Assembly: GCA_964057225.1 (NCBI GenBank)
Contig: OZ059897.1
Coordinates: forward strand, 6,324,001 to 6,388,000
Direction of reading: 5' to 3'
DNA from: Auanema rhodensis
Taxonomy: Eukaryota; Nematoda; Chromadorea; Rhabditida; Rhabditidae
DNA length: 64,000 bases
This document shows, piece by piece, positions 11,543-23,103 of this stretch; position 1 is the stretch's first letter; every line of letters begins with the position of its first letter. A program made the position numbers and the translations under genes. Under the pieces are notes generated by a model. The model was given only the letters and a program-made list of their open reading frames with translations. It searched no databases and had not been told where the DNA came from.

Positions 11543-14361
11543 AATATGAGAGATATAAGAACACTTAGTTCTAAAAAGGAAACGTTTCCAACTAATAGTA
11601 ATAAAATTGTAAGTACTTATAATCACAAGCTACTTTATAATTTTAAAAATTCTAAATAATCAACCAAAATATATTGAGAATAGAAAATAATAATATAATA
11701 TTAGCTCTCAAAATCTTCTATGTGTTAAGTCTATTTGATTGTAAAGCTTTTTGTTTTCTTCACTTTGTTTTATTTTTTTTTCATAATTGTAACTTTATAG
11801 AAGAAAACGTAGCAACACATGTTGTGATGTTAACGATTCTGATGCCAAAAATTGGTTATGAAGATATACAAACATATCACACTATTCTCCATTAGAGATT
11901 ATATGATTTTTTATGAAAAAAGTATGTGTTCTGCCACAACTTGTTTTGAAAAAAACAATTATTTTTGTATAAAACAAAGATAATCGAAGGAAAATATAAT
12001 ATTTTGCACGCCCATAGCTACAAGAATATTATTAAAACGCTTGTAGTAGTTTGCTTAGATTTTTGAAAGAGAAACAACTATATGAATACAGTTGTTAGGA
12101 TATTATTATAATATCAATATCAAAAGAAAGCTAGCTCAAGCTAAAGCTAGCACACGCAAAAACAGTAAAAACAATATCAACAACAGTCATTATGTGTCGA
12201 TCAAGTTGTGAGTAAGTCCGATTATTCATTACAGCTAAAGTCAGCATCTATGTCCGAAGGACATTTCAAATCAAAGTACAAACTCAAAATACTTAACAAT
12301 TTATGTAAAATTGACGAAAAGTCGTCGTAAACATTATAAATAAACTTTGCTAAAGCATCTGAATATTCCCAGAACCTAGAGGAAATTATAAAAAAATAAA
12401 TTAAAAGTAATAAATTAATAATCTTAATAGCTTATTATTACACATTAGGAAAAGTTCCACCAAAGATGTATAACTATTGGTTGGTGGCTTGAAAAGCTCT
12501 CAGAAATATACACTATATATGCATAAAAAACTTGAAATTGAAAAGGAAAATGTCTAAACCTCAAACAGTTTAAGGAATATATATTTTCGTTTCAAAATAT
12601 TAAATGACACCCACGATAGCAATCACAGATCGCATACTAATATCAATAGCCTTCAATGGGTTAAAGTGAATGCATGAAGTTGAAACCACCAGTTTGGCAC
12701 TCTTAATACGGATATCCTATTCTTGACACAAATAAATAATAAATTATGATGATCATAAAATAGAACTTAAAAGCCATTTGGTTGATATCAATGGAGAATG
12801 GAAGAAGATACTGATGTTGGTACAGTGGAACAATCTATAAATAATGATTTTTGTGGATTTCTAAGTTGCCAAATGAAGAACTGCTGCAAACTGATTCTTA
12901 TCTCTCACACAAGCTCTTAGAGGATTTTGCTCATCATAAGCATCATGAAACCAAGTTGAAAAAGAATCATTTAAACCATATGATCTTAGATCAAATAGTT
13001 TACGATGAAACACACAACAACTGACGCTTCTTGCATTCCATTAAAAGGTTCATTTGAATTTACTGTCTGTGGAATGTGTTTAGGTTTTTCAATAAGATGC
13101 TCCTAATGGTTCATTCTTGGAGTTCATGCATTACTAAAAAGTCTACAACTACATCACAGTATCAAATGACGAGCACATGATTACCCAGTCAAAAGATAGT
13201 TTAGCAGCTCGTTACTTGCTCAAAGTGGAGGAAAAAAAGATATTAGAGCATATAAAAAAGAAAAAAGAAAATTCAGAAATATTAAATAAGAGTTCCAGCA
13301 TACAGCAGAACCAGAACTGGTAGGTCAAATATGAGCAAATCGTGTTCCTTAGATTTTTTTTTCTATTAAGAAAACAATAGTATTTAGACAATGAAAGGTT
13401 CTGAATTCCAAAATCTCCTATGTATATATAGTGGGAGATTTTATTTTGTAGGAGAACAATAGTGAAAGAGATTAAGAAATTAAGAAAAACCCAGAATTAG
13501 AAATAAAAAAAAAGAAATAAAGAGAAAATAAAAAGGGATCCTCATTGAATGAGAAAGTCGTAATCCTGCCAATTACCGAGCTGACCATCATGAGCTAGCA
13601 TTAGCAGTTGAATGAACTCTCAATTTCCATCAATTGCTCTCATTTATTTCTTTTTAAACTTATCTTTAGGACCCACTATAGAATATACATGAATTCAGTT
13701 ACAATGACTCATATAATAGGCAGATATAACTTCTAATTCGGCGTTGTCTTAATTGAATATAATGATTTGATTAAAGAATTAGAGTGACTTCAATCAATTG
13801 AAGATATCTTGATGTTCAGAAATGAAGACAAGTATTCGAATTTCAAAATTAATTTAATTCTACAACAATGGCAGCTATGGGAAAAAAGGTCAAATTTGAG
13901 CCCACCCGATAAATGAGTTGTTAAAAGCAATGAAGCTTCAACATCATTTTCTTGGGATAAACGAGTAAATATATCGATCATCACTAACGAAATGAAATAT
14001 GAAAAGCGAACAGTCAAAAAAAACAGGGATGTTAGTATTCGAGCTTCCAAAACTTTTCATATAGGTTTAAGTCTTGTGAAGCGGAAGTAGTGCAAGTACA
14101 AATTATGTGGAAAAAAGTAGATAGATGGAAGATCATTTCATGATAAATGGGAAACAAATGTCGTTAGAAAATAAACTGCAAATATTTGAATTCCTTCTCA
14201 TTAATGACAATAAGAAATTCGATCAATATTATAATAAATTAATAATAGATAAAACTTTCTCCTACATGAAGCTTAGCATATCCAAAGATGGTAGGAAAGT
14301 ACAAATATTAATTCTCTCTTTAACCTATCTCGCTATACAAATTTTTACAAGAAACTCACAG

Positions 14362-17300
14362 TTAATAAGCAAACGCTGGGAAATCCATATCAAAGATATT
14401 CTTTGGTTTTGGCGGTCGTCCAATATCAGCCAACTTCACAGTCTCAGCATTTCGGGCTAACAATCGTCCAACAGTTCGGGATAAATCTGAACTATCAGAT
14501 TTGGAAAGAGCTTCCTCACAGCGAACATCGAAAGAACGTCTGACGTCTTCAAGAATAGTTCGAGTAGCTTCCTGTAGAAGGATGTTAGAAATTCGGAAAA
14601 TATATATTTGGATTACTCTTTCTTTTTTCTCTTCTTCAACTAGATCTACAGGAGTATCGGCAAAAGCACGCAGAGCATCAACTGACATAGGGAGACCTGT
14701 TGAATTTTGTTCTGAATAATACAATTTCTCAAATAACTTTGCAGAAATACTTACTAATACCAGCTATGTTCAAAGAAAATACAGTGTTGCGACGACTCTG
14801 CTTTCCGCTTCCCGGAGGGGTCCAATCAAAGGAGAGGTCCACCGACACATCATCAATACCAGCTGAAACAACAATCATTATTTCAAAACAACCTGATATA
14901 ATAACCTGTAGGAAGGGTGGGACTGGTACTGGGACCATCAATTTCATCAGCATCTTCCAAAATGCTAGTAGTAGCTATAGAGAATGGATTGGTTAGTCGC
15001 GAAACATCTTTACCAGTAGACTGTAATAAACAAGGTAATGCCACCAGAAATATATAAAGAAACCTTCAAAGCTTCAGAAATATCGTTCTTGTCAAAAATC
15101 ATTCCGGGGTGTTCCTCAATACCAGCCAAAGTGATGTGCTCTATTTCATTTAATTCTTCTGAGTCATCTTCTAGCAGATTCATTCCAACTGGGCCGCTTT
15201 GAGCTCGTGTACTTACAACCTAAAGAATAAGATGAAAAGTGTCAAATTTCTGAAACATACATGTTGCACATGCTGACAAAGAGCAGGATTTGCCATTAGT
15301 TGAGCAGCCAAATTCATAAATTTAGCAACAAGATTATGAAGAGCCATTCTCTTCTGATCACCCATTTGAACTGATTCATCAAGTGCATAGTTTTGAATAG
15401 CTAAAGCTAAGCGGAAAAGTTCGATGAGAGTCTGGAAAAAATTAAGCTTCAGTTGAGTTAGAGATCAAAGCTTAAAGAAACCTCATCAAATCCAACTTCA
15501 ATACAAATTAAACTCATTGTGCACAAAATAGAATCAACATGAATGTTGATATATTTATCTTCTGCTATTAACCCAACAGCCCTAAAATAAAAATATAATT
15601 TGAAATCTTGAAACTTTAAGATCATACTTGTAAAGCATTTGAGTTATATTATGTGTGTTCTTCCTCATAAACATTTGATCAGCTCTAGAACATTTTTCCA
15701 CTGTTAATTGAACATCTGAGACGTCAATAACATAGGAGAGATGACGCAGATGCAAGAGATTATCGTGTCTAAAGTAATAAAATCGAAAACAATTTCAAAT
15801 TTTTTCAACTTTTACCTATCAAGAAGCGTATGAAATATTTCCTGAGTTCCCAGACGTACTTGTGGATCAGCAACTAAAGCTAATTGTGTCAGAGTAAGCA
15901 AGAATGAGTCAGTGAACACAGTGGCTAGATAAGCAGTGCGATACTTTGTAGCAACCTGAAATAAGTTTGTAAATACAAAGTTTACTTTATATTTCGTTGT
16001 GTCCTTCATATATAGTATAAATGACAAAAAGTAAACAAGAGATATGTTGATTCCATGATAACAAGAAAATAAATTCTGTTCAAAATTTTACCTTGAGCAA
16101 TGTTTTTACAAGTACATGCTGCAAGAACTCATCACCATGTCGACTTCTCTTTTCGTCAAGGGAAGGAATATTACCCACTGTGAACATCATCATTTCAACC
16201 TTAAATTGACAAGCCGATAACATCTGAAAAAAAAACATTCAACTCACTTTTTGATAGTCAGGTAAAGCGTTTGCAAAGTCTCCCATAGCATTGATGAGAG
16301 CATCTTGATACATTTTCTCTGCTGCAAGATCTTTGCACTTTCCTGATCTTTCAAAATCTACAGAAGTTCGTAAATGCTTGAGGAGTGAATTGAAAATAGA
16401 GAGTAGTAAAGGTCCTATGCTAGTTCCAGCAATGGATACAATGTTGGAAAGTACAGTTGCTATTCCGATTCTTATGGAAGCATCAGCAGAGCACATGCTA
16501 TCCAAATGATTGATAAGCTCCTGTATGAATAACATTAGTTATGGCAATGAGACATCAAAATCTGCACCTGAATCACAAAATAACTATTTTGGCTCTGGAT
16601 ACTATAGATAATAGCACGGAAAACATGAATGGCAAATGACGCAGGTGGAACCCATTGCTTATGTAAATCCATGTGCTTTAAGACAGGCTCAATAACAGCT
16701 CTGAGAGATCCGAAAGAAGCCTAAAATGAATTTATTAATAAGATTTACCTAGAAGAATGATCTCACCTTTCCCATTAATTCTCGTAAACAACGATCTGAC
16801 AATAATCGAGGCGATTCATCCCGTCCTGATTCATCAGAAAACGTTCCATCGAATAAGCTGGATGCTCTGGTAGATTCAAAATCATCTGAAATTATTTTAA
16901 GATGTACAATTTATGTGAAAGAGCCTTCAATGATACCTGATTCTTGCAAATTATACAGAATTGAAGGTACAATTTTATCCATATGCTGTTGCTCCCAAAT
17001 ATTAGGATGAAGGTCATCAGTAACAGATTTCCATACCACTCCTTGAAAAGTAACTCGGTTATTCCATAAAAAAAGCCAAATGACTCACCTCGTAATCCTT
17101 TTAAACCTGCTAGACGAATGAGCTTTGATTCTTCACCATAAGGTCCATGACACATTTGAGAAAACTTCGAAATGAAGAAATCATATTGCCTATGATACGA
17201 TGGACTACTTTCTTCGATGTTCGAAAAAGTAACGAAAGAATCAGTTGCCAATTGCTAAATACACGAATACAATAAGAAACAGATGGTACGAAATGAATTA

Positions 17301-17738
17301 ACCTCCATTTTAGAGCTTCCTGATTCCAGTAACTTCTGAACCATTTTGAGATGATTCTCGCTAAACTGTGGAAGACTAGGTGAGCTATGACACGATTGAA
17401 GCAATTGGTCCATTGCCTCAACAGCAATCTAAGTGCGTAATAGTGATAAAATATTGTTTTCATTGCGAAATTACCTTCACTTGAACAAGCCTCTGGCGGC
17501 TTAAATCACGCGCAAGTCTCAAAACTAAGTATTCTCCTATTCTTTCAAGTTTTTCAGGATGGGATATAGCGTAAAAGGTGAGTTTCTGCATGTTAGCAGA
17601 AATTAAACCCTCAGTTATAGCCCGAGGGTATATAGAATCAACAAGGCGCCGATATCTAAAACAATAAGCAATACTTCAAATTGAGAATAAAAAGTTATAC
17701 CTTGGTTTGCATGGCGTACAGCAACATAAACCGTTCAT
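14362..17738 (-). CDS. efr3: EFR3 homologue, plasma-membrane scaffold of the PI4KIIIalpha complex
   Basis: About 16 short exons encode a long helical-repeat protein. It starts MNGLCCCTPCKPRYRRLVD, the EFR3 signature: a Cys cluster for palmitoylation, then the basic Tyr-Arg-Arg-Leu-Val-Asp patch. Next come NMQKLTFYAISHPEKLERIG and SFVTFSNIEESSPSYHRQYD, which line up closely with animal EFR3A/B. The known role is to anchor TTC7, FAM126 and PI4KA at the plasma membrane for PI4P synthesis. The first exons are 17701-17738 and 17475-17655; the last ends DMDFPAFAY with TAA at 14362-14364. The Cys-rich start is preceded by no other in-frame Met in its exon. TTC7 and PI4KA are not in this window. The family call is firm; middle exon edges are approximate. 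Confidence 0.93.
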
Positions 17739-19301
17739 ATCAGCACTTTTCTTCAATTCTCTCCAACCAGAAAGGCAACAAACAGTTTCCAAATCGAAGA
17801 GATTTAATAAAATACTTCGTGGAAGAGGAGGGGGGTCCTGCTCACGTTCTTCCTGGCCCCGTACGCAAGCTGCGCACTCGAACTGAGAATACATAGTGTT
17901 AACATGCGTGAAGAAACAAATAAATATGTAGAAATTTGTGAATAGCACCCAACAAGGTTATAGTTATCTGTGTATGTTGATCATTTAAATTGAATGGAAA
18001 TATGAGCGAAATATAGGCGTTGAAGTTTACCAACCTATTGCCGAAGCGTTAGTCGGCTTTGCGAGCGCAGGGCCAAACTTAGGATGGGCTGATATATGCT
18101 TCGTTGGGGGAGAGAAAAGTGAATGGTCAGATATTCATCACGGGAAATAGGGGAACTAAGCCACAGACATTGACGGGGAGTACTAATGTTGTTGAAGGCT
18201 GGTGGCCTCGTCAACAGCCCAAAACCACGGCGCGACGGACGAAGAAACGCTTTTTTGCTAGTCTTCGAGATATCTTTAGAACAGCGGCCGACTATGCATC
18301 GATCTAGTAGTTGCACACACTCATGTGGAAAATCCAAACACACACACACACAACCTCCCATAATTAAGCAATCGTTTGTCTTACTTAACACCCAGTCGAA
18401 AGGTTTCTTATTAAATAATTGAACTAATAGCACAAAATGGCGAGAGCTCGGATGTATAGTGGTTATACGATATTTTCTCGCTTATATGCAATAGGGATTC
18501 AATTTTCAATCATAAAACGCTTTGTTTTGGTGATGCTATCAATCTGTCTGCCATCAATTCATGTAGAAACTGGATGAAGCCTTATACATCATACAATTTA
18601 AGACAGCTGATAACTATTGCCTTTCAGAAAAAAAAATTCGGCAAGCATCGGCAAAAATGTTTAAATCATGATTTTCACGATGAACGTATATTATTGATGA
18701 AAATGATTAAAAGAAATTTATAAAGGATGCAACAACACTTAAAACGAGCACAAGCTGCGATAGTACTAGTCTTCTAGAAAACAGGATCAATATACTTCCT
18801 CTTGGTATTTTTCACGGACAATGAGTTAAAACCTACACATGCACATCTTAAATTACTTATCGAAACAGGCTCGGTTTCAAGCCTAGGACGTGTAACAGGC
18901 ATTCATAAATGTCAATACTATTTTCTAGTAAATTTGGAATTCATATTCGCGTATCAAATCGCCGATAAGAGCATTAAAATCGAACTATACCGAACAATTG
19001 ACCGAAACAAGAACATTTTAACTATCATGAAACAACACAGATAAGCTTATAATTAAAGTCAGGAGCCAGCGAACAGATATTTAATGGGAATAAACCACAT
19101 GTATACGAGGACATACAAAGTAAATGCAATTCAAATTTTATTAAATAGGGTATCTTGTAGCAGAAAATGCGTTGCGATATGATATATATTTATATATAAA
19201 CTCTAATAGAAATCTCTTATTTTTTGGACCATTAAATAATTTTTAATGGCCTAATCTCAGTTCTATGTATATGAGGCAGTTGAAGTTTTGTATTTATACA
19301 T
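17739..19301. other. Upstream region of efr3, including a GC-rich block
   Basis: No gene that I can support. The first part (18.03-18.31 kb) is clearly richer in G, C and CpG than the rest of the window; a (CA)n run lies at 18340-18352. The remainder to 19.3 kb is AT-rich and holds the 3' end of MMACHC. An 80-codon open frame at 18802-19044 (+) has no flanking splice signals or similarity and is treated as chance. Confidence 0.5.
18035..18310. promoter_or_regulatory. GC-rich block upstream of efr3, probable promoter/5' exon
   Basis: It lies about 300-570 bp upstream of the efr3 start codon. It contains clustered CpGs such as acggcgcgacgg and gcggccgac, in contrast to flanking DNA of about 30% GC. 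A promoter or a 5' non-coding exon is the simplest reading. A structured RNA is possible but I see no known family. Confidence 0.35.
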
Positions 19302-20430
19302 TTAGCACCATTCTTTCAGAACCTCCCAACGATCAGCAGGAGGTTTTCCGAAAAAATTGACCTGAACGTCGGAATACCGTCGTTTGGGACGTCCAAAATC
19401 TCTGAATAAAAAATGTATTTGTTTTGCAGGCGGGAGTTGTGGTACCTGAATCCCGAATCTTTCCACGAATAATTGAATTTTTCTAGTGCCATCCGGATTT
19501 CATCATCAGAGGAGAGAATGGATTTAGGAAGAATGGGTTCAAATCTTATTTTGATATTGGGAAAGAGAAACACACAGCGGAATGCAAAATGTCCACCATA
19601 CACTGGATGCAAACTCAGGCCAATGAATTTCTGCAAAAAAATTAATAAGTTGAAAAAAACAAGTTATCGCTAACCAATTTACTATCCATTCGACCCTGGG
19701 GTGGCCAATCTTCTTTCTCAACATGTTTTGGTTGATAGTAAAAAGCTGCCCCTGAATCAGAAGCAGTCACAATCTAAATTCTTTTGAAACATACATGCTA
19801 AACAATACAAATACTTCAAGCAATGTTAAATACCTATGCGATAAATTTTGTTTAAAGATCGACACAGACAATTTCACAGATTTGGTAAGAACAACAGTTT
19901 ACTCACCGCTGACATGTCCGCAGGTTTGTACAAGAATTTTCGGTCTTCGAGTGGGCGTCATGGAATAATCATGATAAAGTTCATATGGCACTTGAATTTT
20001 CTAAATTATGTATATTTATATAACAATTGTTTTGATAAAATCACCTTTTCAACTTCACGAAGACGATTCGTCATAAATTCTTGAATAGGAGAAGAAACTT
20101 CTTCGGCGAGCGTTTCAAGTGATCCAAGCTGAATACAAATATTAAAGTTCATCAACACTATTGTACCTGTTTTAATTTTTCTTGGAACCATCTTTTGAAA
20201 GACACATCAAACATCAATGGTGTGCTAAGTATAACAATTCCTGCTGCATCCGGATCAAATTTGAGTTTGAAATCGTCTCCTACTGAATTATTATAGCTAT
20301 CAACCTAAATACTTAAAAATCATTTTGGTAACTACAGTCAAGAGCAAACCGAGAAAACATAAGATTCAAATCCATCATCAGTGCCTAGATCAGTATCAAT
20401 TATATCCTTTATCGCCTCAATAGTAGACAT
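19302..20430 (-). CDS. mmachc: MMACHC (CblC) homologue, cobalamin trafficking/processing enzyme
   Basis: Cytosolic enzyme that removes the upper ligand of cobalamin (reductive decyanation, glutathione-dependent dealkylation) and passes B12 to methionine synthase and methylmalonyl-CoA mutase. The sequence starts MSTIEAIKDII and then has IVILSTPLMFDVSFKRWF, as in human VLSTPAMFD. Next come TRRPKILVQTCGHVSGAAFYY, with the conserved Arg-Arg-Pro-Lys-Ile-Leu block and the His of the cobalamin pocket, and LSLHPVYGGHFAFRCVFLFP. The C-terminus has FNYSWKDSGFRDFGRPKRRY, corresponding to the human FHWRDWTYRD region. TAA at 19302-19304. About seven exons. It ends soon after this, so the long Pro/Ser-rich C-terminal tail of the human protein is missing, as expected in invertebrates. 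It lies 214 bp downstream of med4 on the same strand. Confidence 0.93.
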
Positions 20431-20644
20431 ATCTAAAACGAGTAATTTAATAATTACATAATGAAAAAAATCTACAAAAAATGAAGGTGAAAAACCATAT
20501 GAAATAAACAAACAGAACAAACAATAACGAGTTTCATTGCGTAGTGAAAAAGATAAGAATATACAAATATAAAAACAAAATTCAAAACCGTTTCAACTTG
20601 ATAAGAACGAGATCAAATAAATTATTTAAAATGTTATAGTAACA

Positions 20645-21871
20645 CTATTTTGGACTCTCATCGTCACTACTTGAACTCGAACTACTTCCACTACTCATTT
20701 GTTCTACAGTTTTGATTGTAGGAGCCATCCTTGGAGCAACCCCACTAACAGTCACACTGGGAGACGTAAGGCGTGGAGAATTCTGATTAAGGAATAAAAG
20801 AAGAAGAATACTACGCAATATCAAACCTGTTTTTGTCCCCATTGGAAGGGTGACGTCTCAGGCCTAGCATTCCAACCCATGGTAGGAGTACCTCTGCCTC
20901 TTGGAGATGATGTCGTTTGCTGATATCTATAATATTTGTGGTCAGATCTAGATCACCTGACCTAACTGACCCAAATCTTGGACTTCCATTGCCTGCCCAT
21001 TTTGGTTGAGCCATATTGGTCATAGGAGAGGTGCCACTACCTCTACCAAGAGCAACGGGTGGGGTTCGGATCGGGGCATAAAACCATTCACATATTGAAA
21101 CGTACAAAATATTATAAGCCTACTTGTCCTGTACTTGGTTGCCGTAATAAATTGATAGGAGGTGCCTGATGAGCTGAGCGTGGAGCTGATAATTGTGAAT
21201 TTCGAAGTTCAGGTTCTGTTGGAAAGGGTCTTGATGGGTCTCCTGAAACGACAATACAACATCAGTGCAAAGAACTAAACACGAATACCTTGCTGCCAGA
21301 ATAATGGAGCAGCCACAGAATAACTTTTACTGATTTGATGGGCGAATCGTACGACTTCTTCACTATCAATGGGGTGAGCTTCAGACATTCGTACAGAATG
21401 TAGCTTTTTATTAGCCTTAAAATTATAATTATTCGAGATAAGTTTTAAGTACATACTTGGAAAACAGCGGCAGTTAAAGCAACTTCGGCTACTTTTAAAT
21501 TTGCTTCTAAATTTTCAATGACTTCATTTCTGTTCTCTACACATTCTTGCAAGCTTCGAATAAGATTTTCTCTTTCTTGTACTTGTGCAACTGCGAAAAA
21601 AAAACATTTTTACAAAATACTGATGTCATTGGTATACCTTTTTCTAGCATTCGTTTCATGTATTGTTGTTTAGACTCAAAAAGTTGTACCAAATGGGCCA
21701 TTGATTCGACTCCTTTGTGATGTTTATCTCTGTGTAACAGAGATTCAATTATCTAAGTAAGATTATTATGTTCAGGTCTATATTTTTCATTCTCACCTGT
21801 TTTGTTATGCTTTCCAAATCGTCCACTGCTTCCAACAAACATTCACGCAAACTTCTTCCAAGATCAGTCAT
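20645..21871 (-). CDS. med4: Mediator complex subunit 4
   Basis: Nuclear subunit of the Mediator middle module, which bridges transcription factors and RNA polymerase II. ATG at 21869-21871 begins MTDLGRSLRECLLEAVDDLE. This is followed by ESLLHRDKHHKGVESMAHLV, a coiled-coil-like stretch (ENRNEVIENLEANLKVAEVA) and the family hallmark SEEVVRFAHQISKSYSVAAP. GDPSRPFPTEPELRNSQL then matches the Mediator 4 consensus PGDPRRPYPTD. The C-terminal third is low-complexity, rich in Pro, Gln, Ser and Gly, ending in an acidic Ser run and TAG at 20645-20647. About eight exons with short introns. It starts only 105 bp after the stop of the upstream gene and is followed 214 bp later by mmachc, so the three may be co-transcribed. 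Confidence 0.93.
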
Positions 21872-21976
21872 TATATCTGGTTTACTTTCAAACTATTTAA
21901 CTAAATTTCGGATAAGTTTTAGACGACTAGTTGCTTTGAGCTTGTCGATTGAAACAGAAAATCACGAATAATTAAG

Positions 21977-22741
21977 CTAAGCGGACAATAATATTATACG
22001 TAAGTGGCGTACGTAAAAAATCGTCGAACTAAAAAGGGCAATAACCAATGGGTAACATAAAACATGATAGGTTGCTGATAAGCTAAAGAAATGTTGAACA
22101 TATACATGAGATGAATCGTCCGATTGATATCGTTTATAACAAAGAACGTATAGAGTAGAAAGTTCACCCAACATATAACCTTCACACTTAAGAAATTCTT
22201 TTTTTTTACCTTGAATGTTATCAAATTGTGATAAGATCTGAAAAAAAAAAGAATAATTAGAACGCTCAAAATACAACAAATTATAAAGATCAAAAATTTC
22301 AATCAACTGTTCTGTGCATTCAAAATTTAAAAATTATTTAATTTGGCGTACTTCACGTGAGATTATGCTAATTGCGTGGTTCAAACGTTTGTTTTGATTG
22401 AAATAAGCATGAAGCAATAGGCTATATCCGATTCACTGTTTTGAAAAAAAAACTTACATTATTGTCTGGAATCCTTTCTAATATCATTGTTTTTGGTAGA
22501 GGATCTGAGTTGTATTGATATAGAAAGCATTCTACTTGATGAAAGAAAACCTATGAGATTCAGTCGTTTTAACACAAGTTTTGTATTTGTTACAGGAATA
22601 TCTGCTACACATTTATTTCCAACCTAAGGTTAGAAAGTGAAAAAAAGTGGATTTCCCCTTTAATACCAATTGCTTCGTAGCTGTGGCAGAAACAGTTGTT
22701 TCAATAAGAAATAGGAGAATTCCTGCACGTAGGAGCAACAT
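21977..22741 (-). CDS. Unrecognised small membrane protein (type I-like)
   Basis: Four exons (22667-22741, 22551-22623, 22458-22504, 21977-22237) join without a stop in phases 0, 1 and 0, giving 151 residues. The N-terminus MLLLRAGILLFLIETTVSAT looks like a cleavable signal peptide. The middle is polar and includes NKCVADIPVTNTKLVLKRLN and two later Cys (KCEGYMLGEL and YVLCYKRY). Near the C-terminus YHVLCYPLVIALFSSTIFYV is a likely membrane span followed by a short basic tail (RHLR). I do not recognise the family. Three in-phase introns with good donors and acceptors argue it is a real gene. It sits 105 bp upstream of med4 on the same strand. A 26-nt alternative intron inside exon 4 would be too short and was not used. 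Confidence 0.6.
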
Positions 22742-23103
22742 TCTCAGCCTGATACAGACTGAAATGCTGCGGAGCTATTGAATTCAAGCCTGAGACCGAT
22801 ATTATATTCGCCTGAAGTTTTATAATATCCTGGGAATGACTATCAATTTGATCATTTAAAACTTTTTATAGTTTGGGAATATCACTATACGCATAAAGTT
22901 TGAAGTTTAGCTTTTCAATAACATGACAATGTGTTTGGTTAACAAATTTATTCAATGAAAATAAAGATAATAAAAACATTGTTTTGAAAATAATTTTTCC
23001 CGTAGATCATTGATGAATCAGCATAAGAAAGTATAACAGAGATCGTATAAAAGTTTGTTGATAGATAAGAAAATGGTTTCATATAAAACCGATGTTATTA
23101 TTA
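22742..23103. promoter_or_regulatory. Upstream region of the orphan gene/med4/mmachc cluster
   Basis: About 360 bp with no coding signal, between the 3' end of the GPCR gene and the first gene of the cluster. It must hold the GPCR 3' end and, if the three genes form an operon, their single promoter. I saw no recognisable element. Confidence 0.4.

Larger units (their letters stand above)
6298..14361. other. Eight-kilobase gene-poor stretch with simple repeats
   Basis: No confident gene. It contains GA and CT tracts (7823-7886, 9225-9246, 11495-11542), a CGT/CAT trinucleotide tract (8391-8458), an imperfect palindrome of ATGTAT units (6711-6769) and a 40-nt inverted repeat (9676-9715). It also holds a short candidate exon at 8150-8207 and a possible broken coding patch on the plus strand at 12.79-13.32 kb. 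The texture contrasts sharply with the dense genes to the right, so it may be long introns or cis-regulatory DNA of a neural or receptor gene. Confidence 0.4.

Noticed and set aside
14125-14460. 111-codon plus-strand open frame overlapping the efr3 3' end
   Set aside because: It overlaps efr3 coding exons on the other strand, has no flanking splice sites and no recognisable motif. Probably accidental in AT-rich DNA.
18035-18433. 132-codon minus-strand open frame in the GC-rich block upstream of efr3
   Set aside because: The length is explained by low stop-codon frequency in GC-rich DNA. Composition is not protein-like, and part is a (CA)n repeat read as Val-Cys.
19741-19790. Five-residue insertion next to the cobalamin-binding His of MMACHC
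   Set aside because: Using the next acceptor (gattcag) removes the extra residues and restores HVSGAAFYYQ exactly as in the family.
21994-22302. Alternative hydrophobic frame suggesting a multi-span membrane protein
   Set aside because: It is out of phase with the three upstream exons that join cleanly to the other frame.
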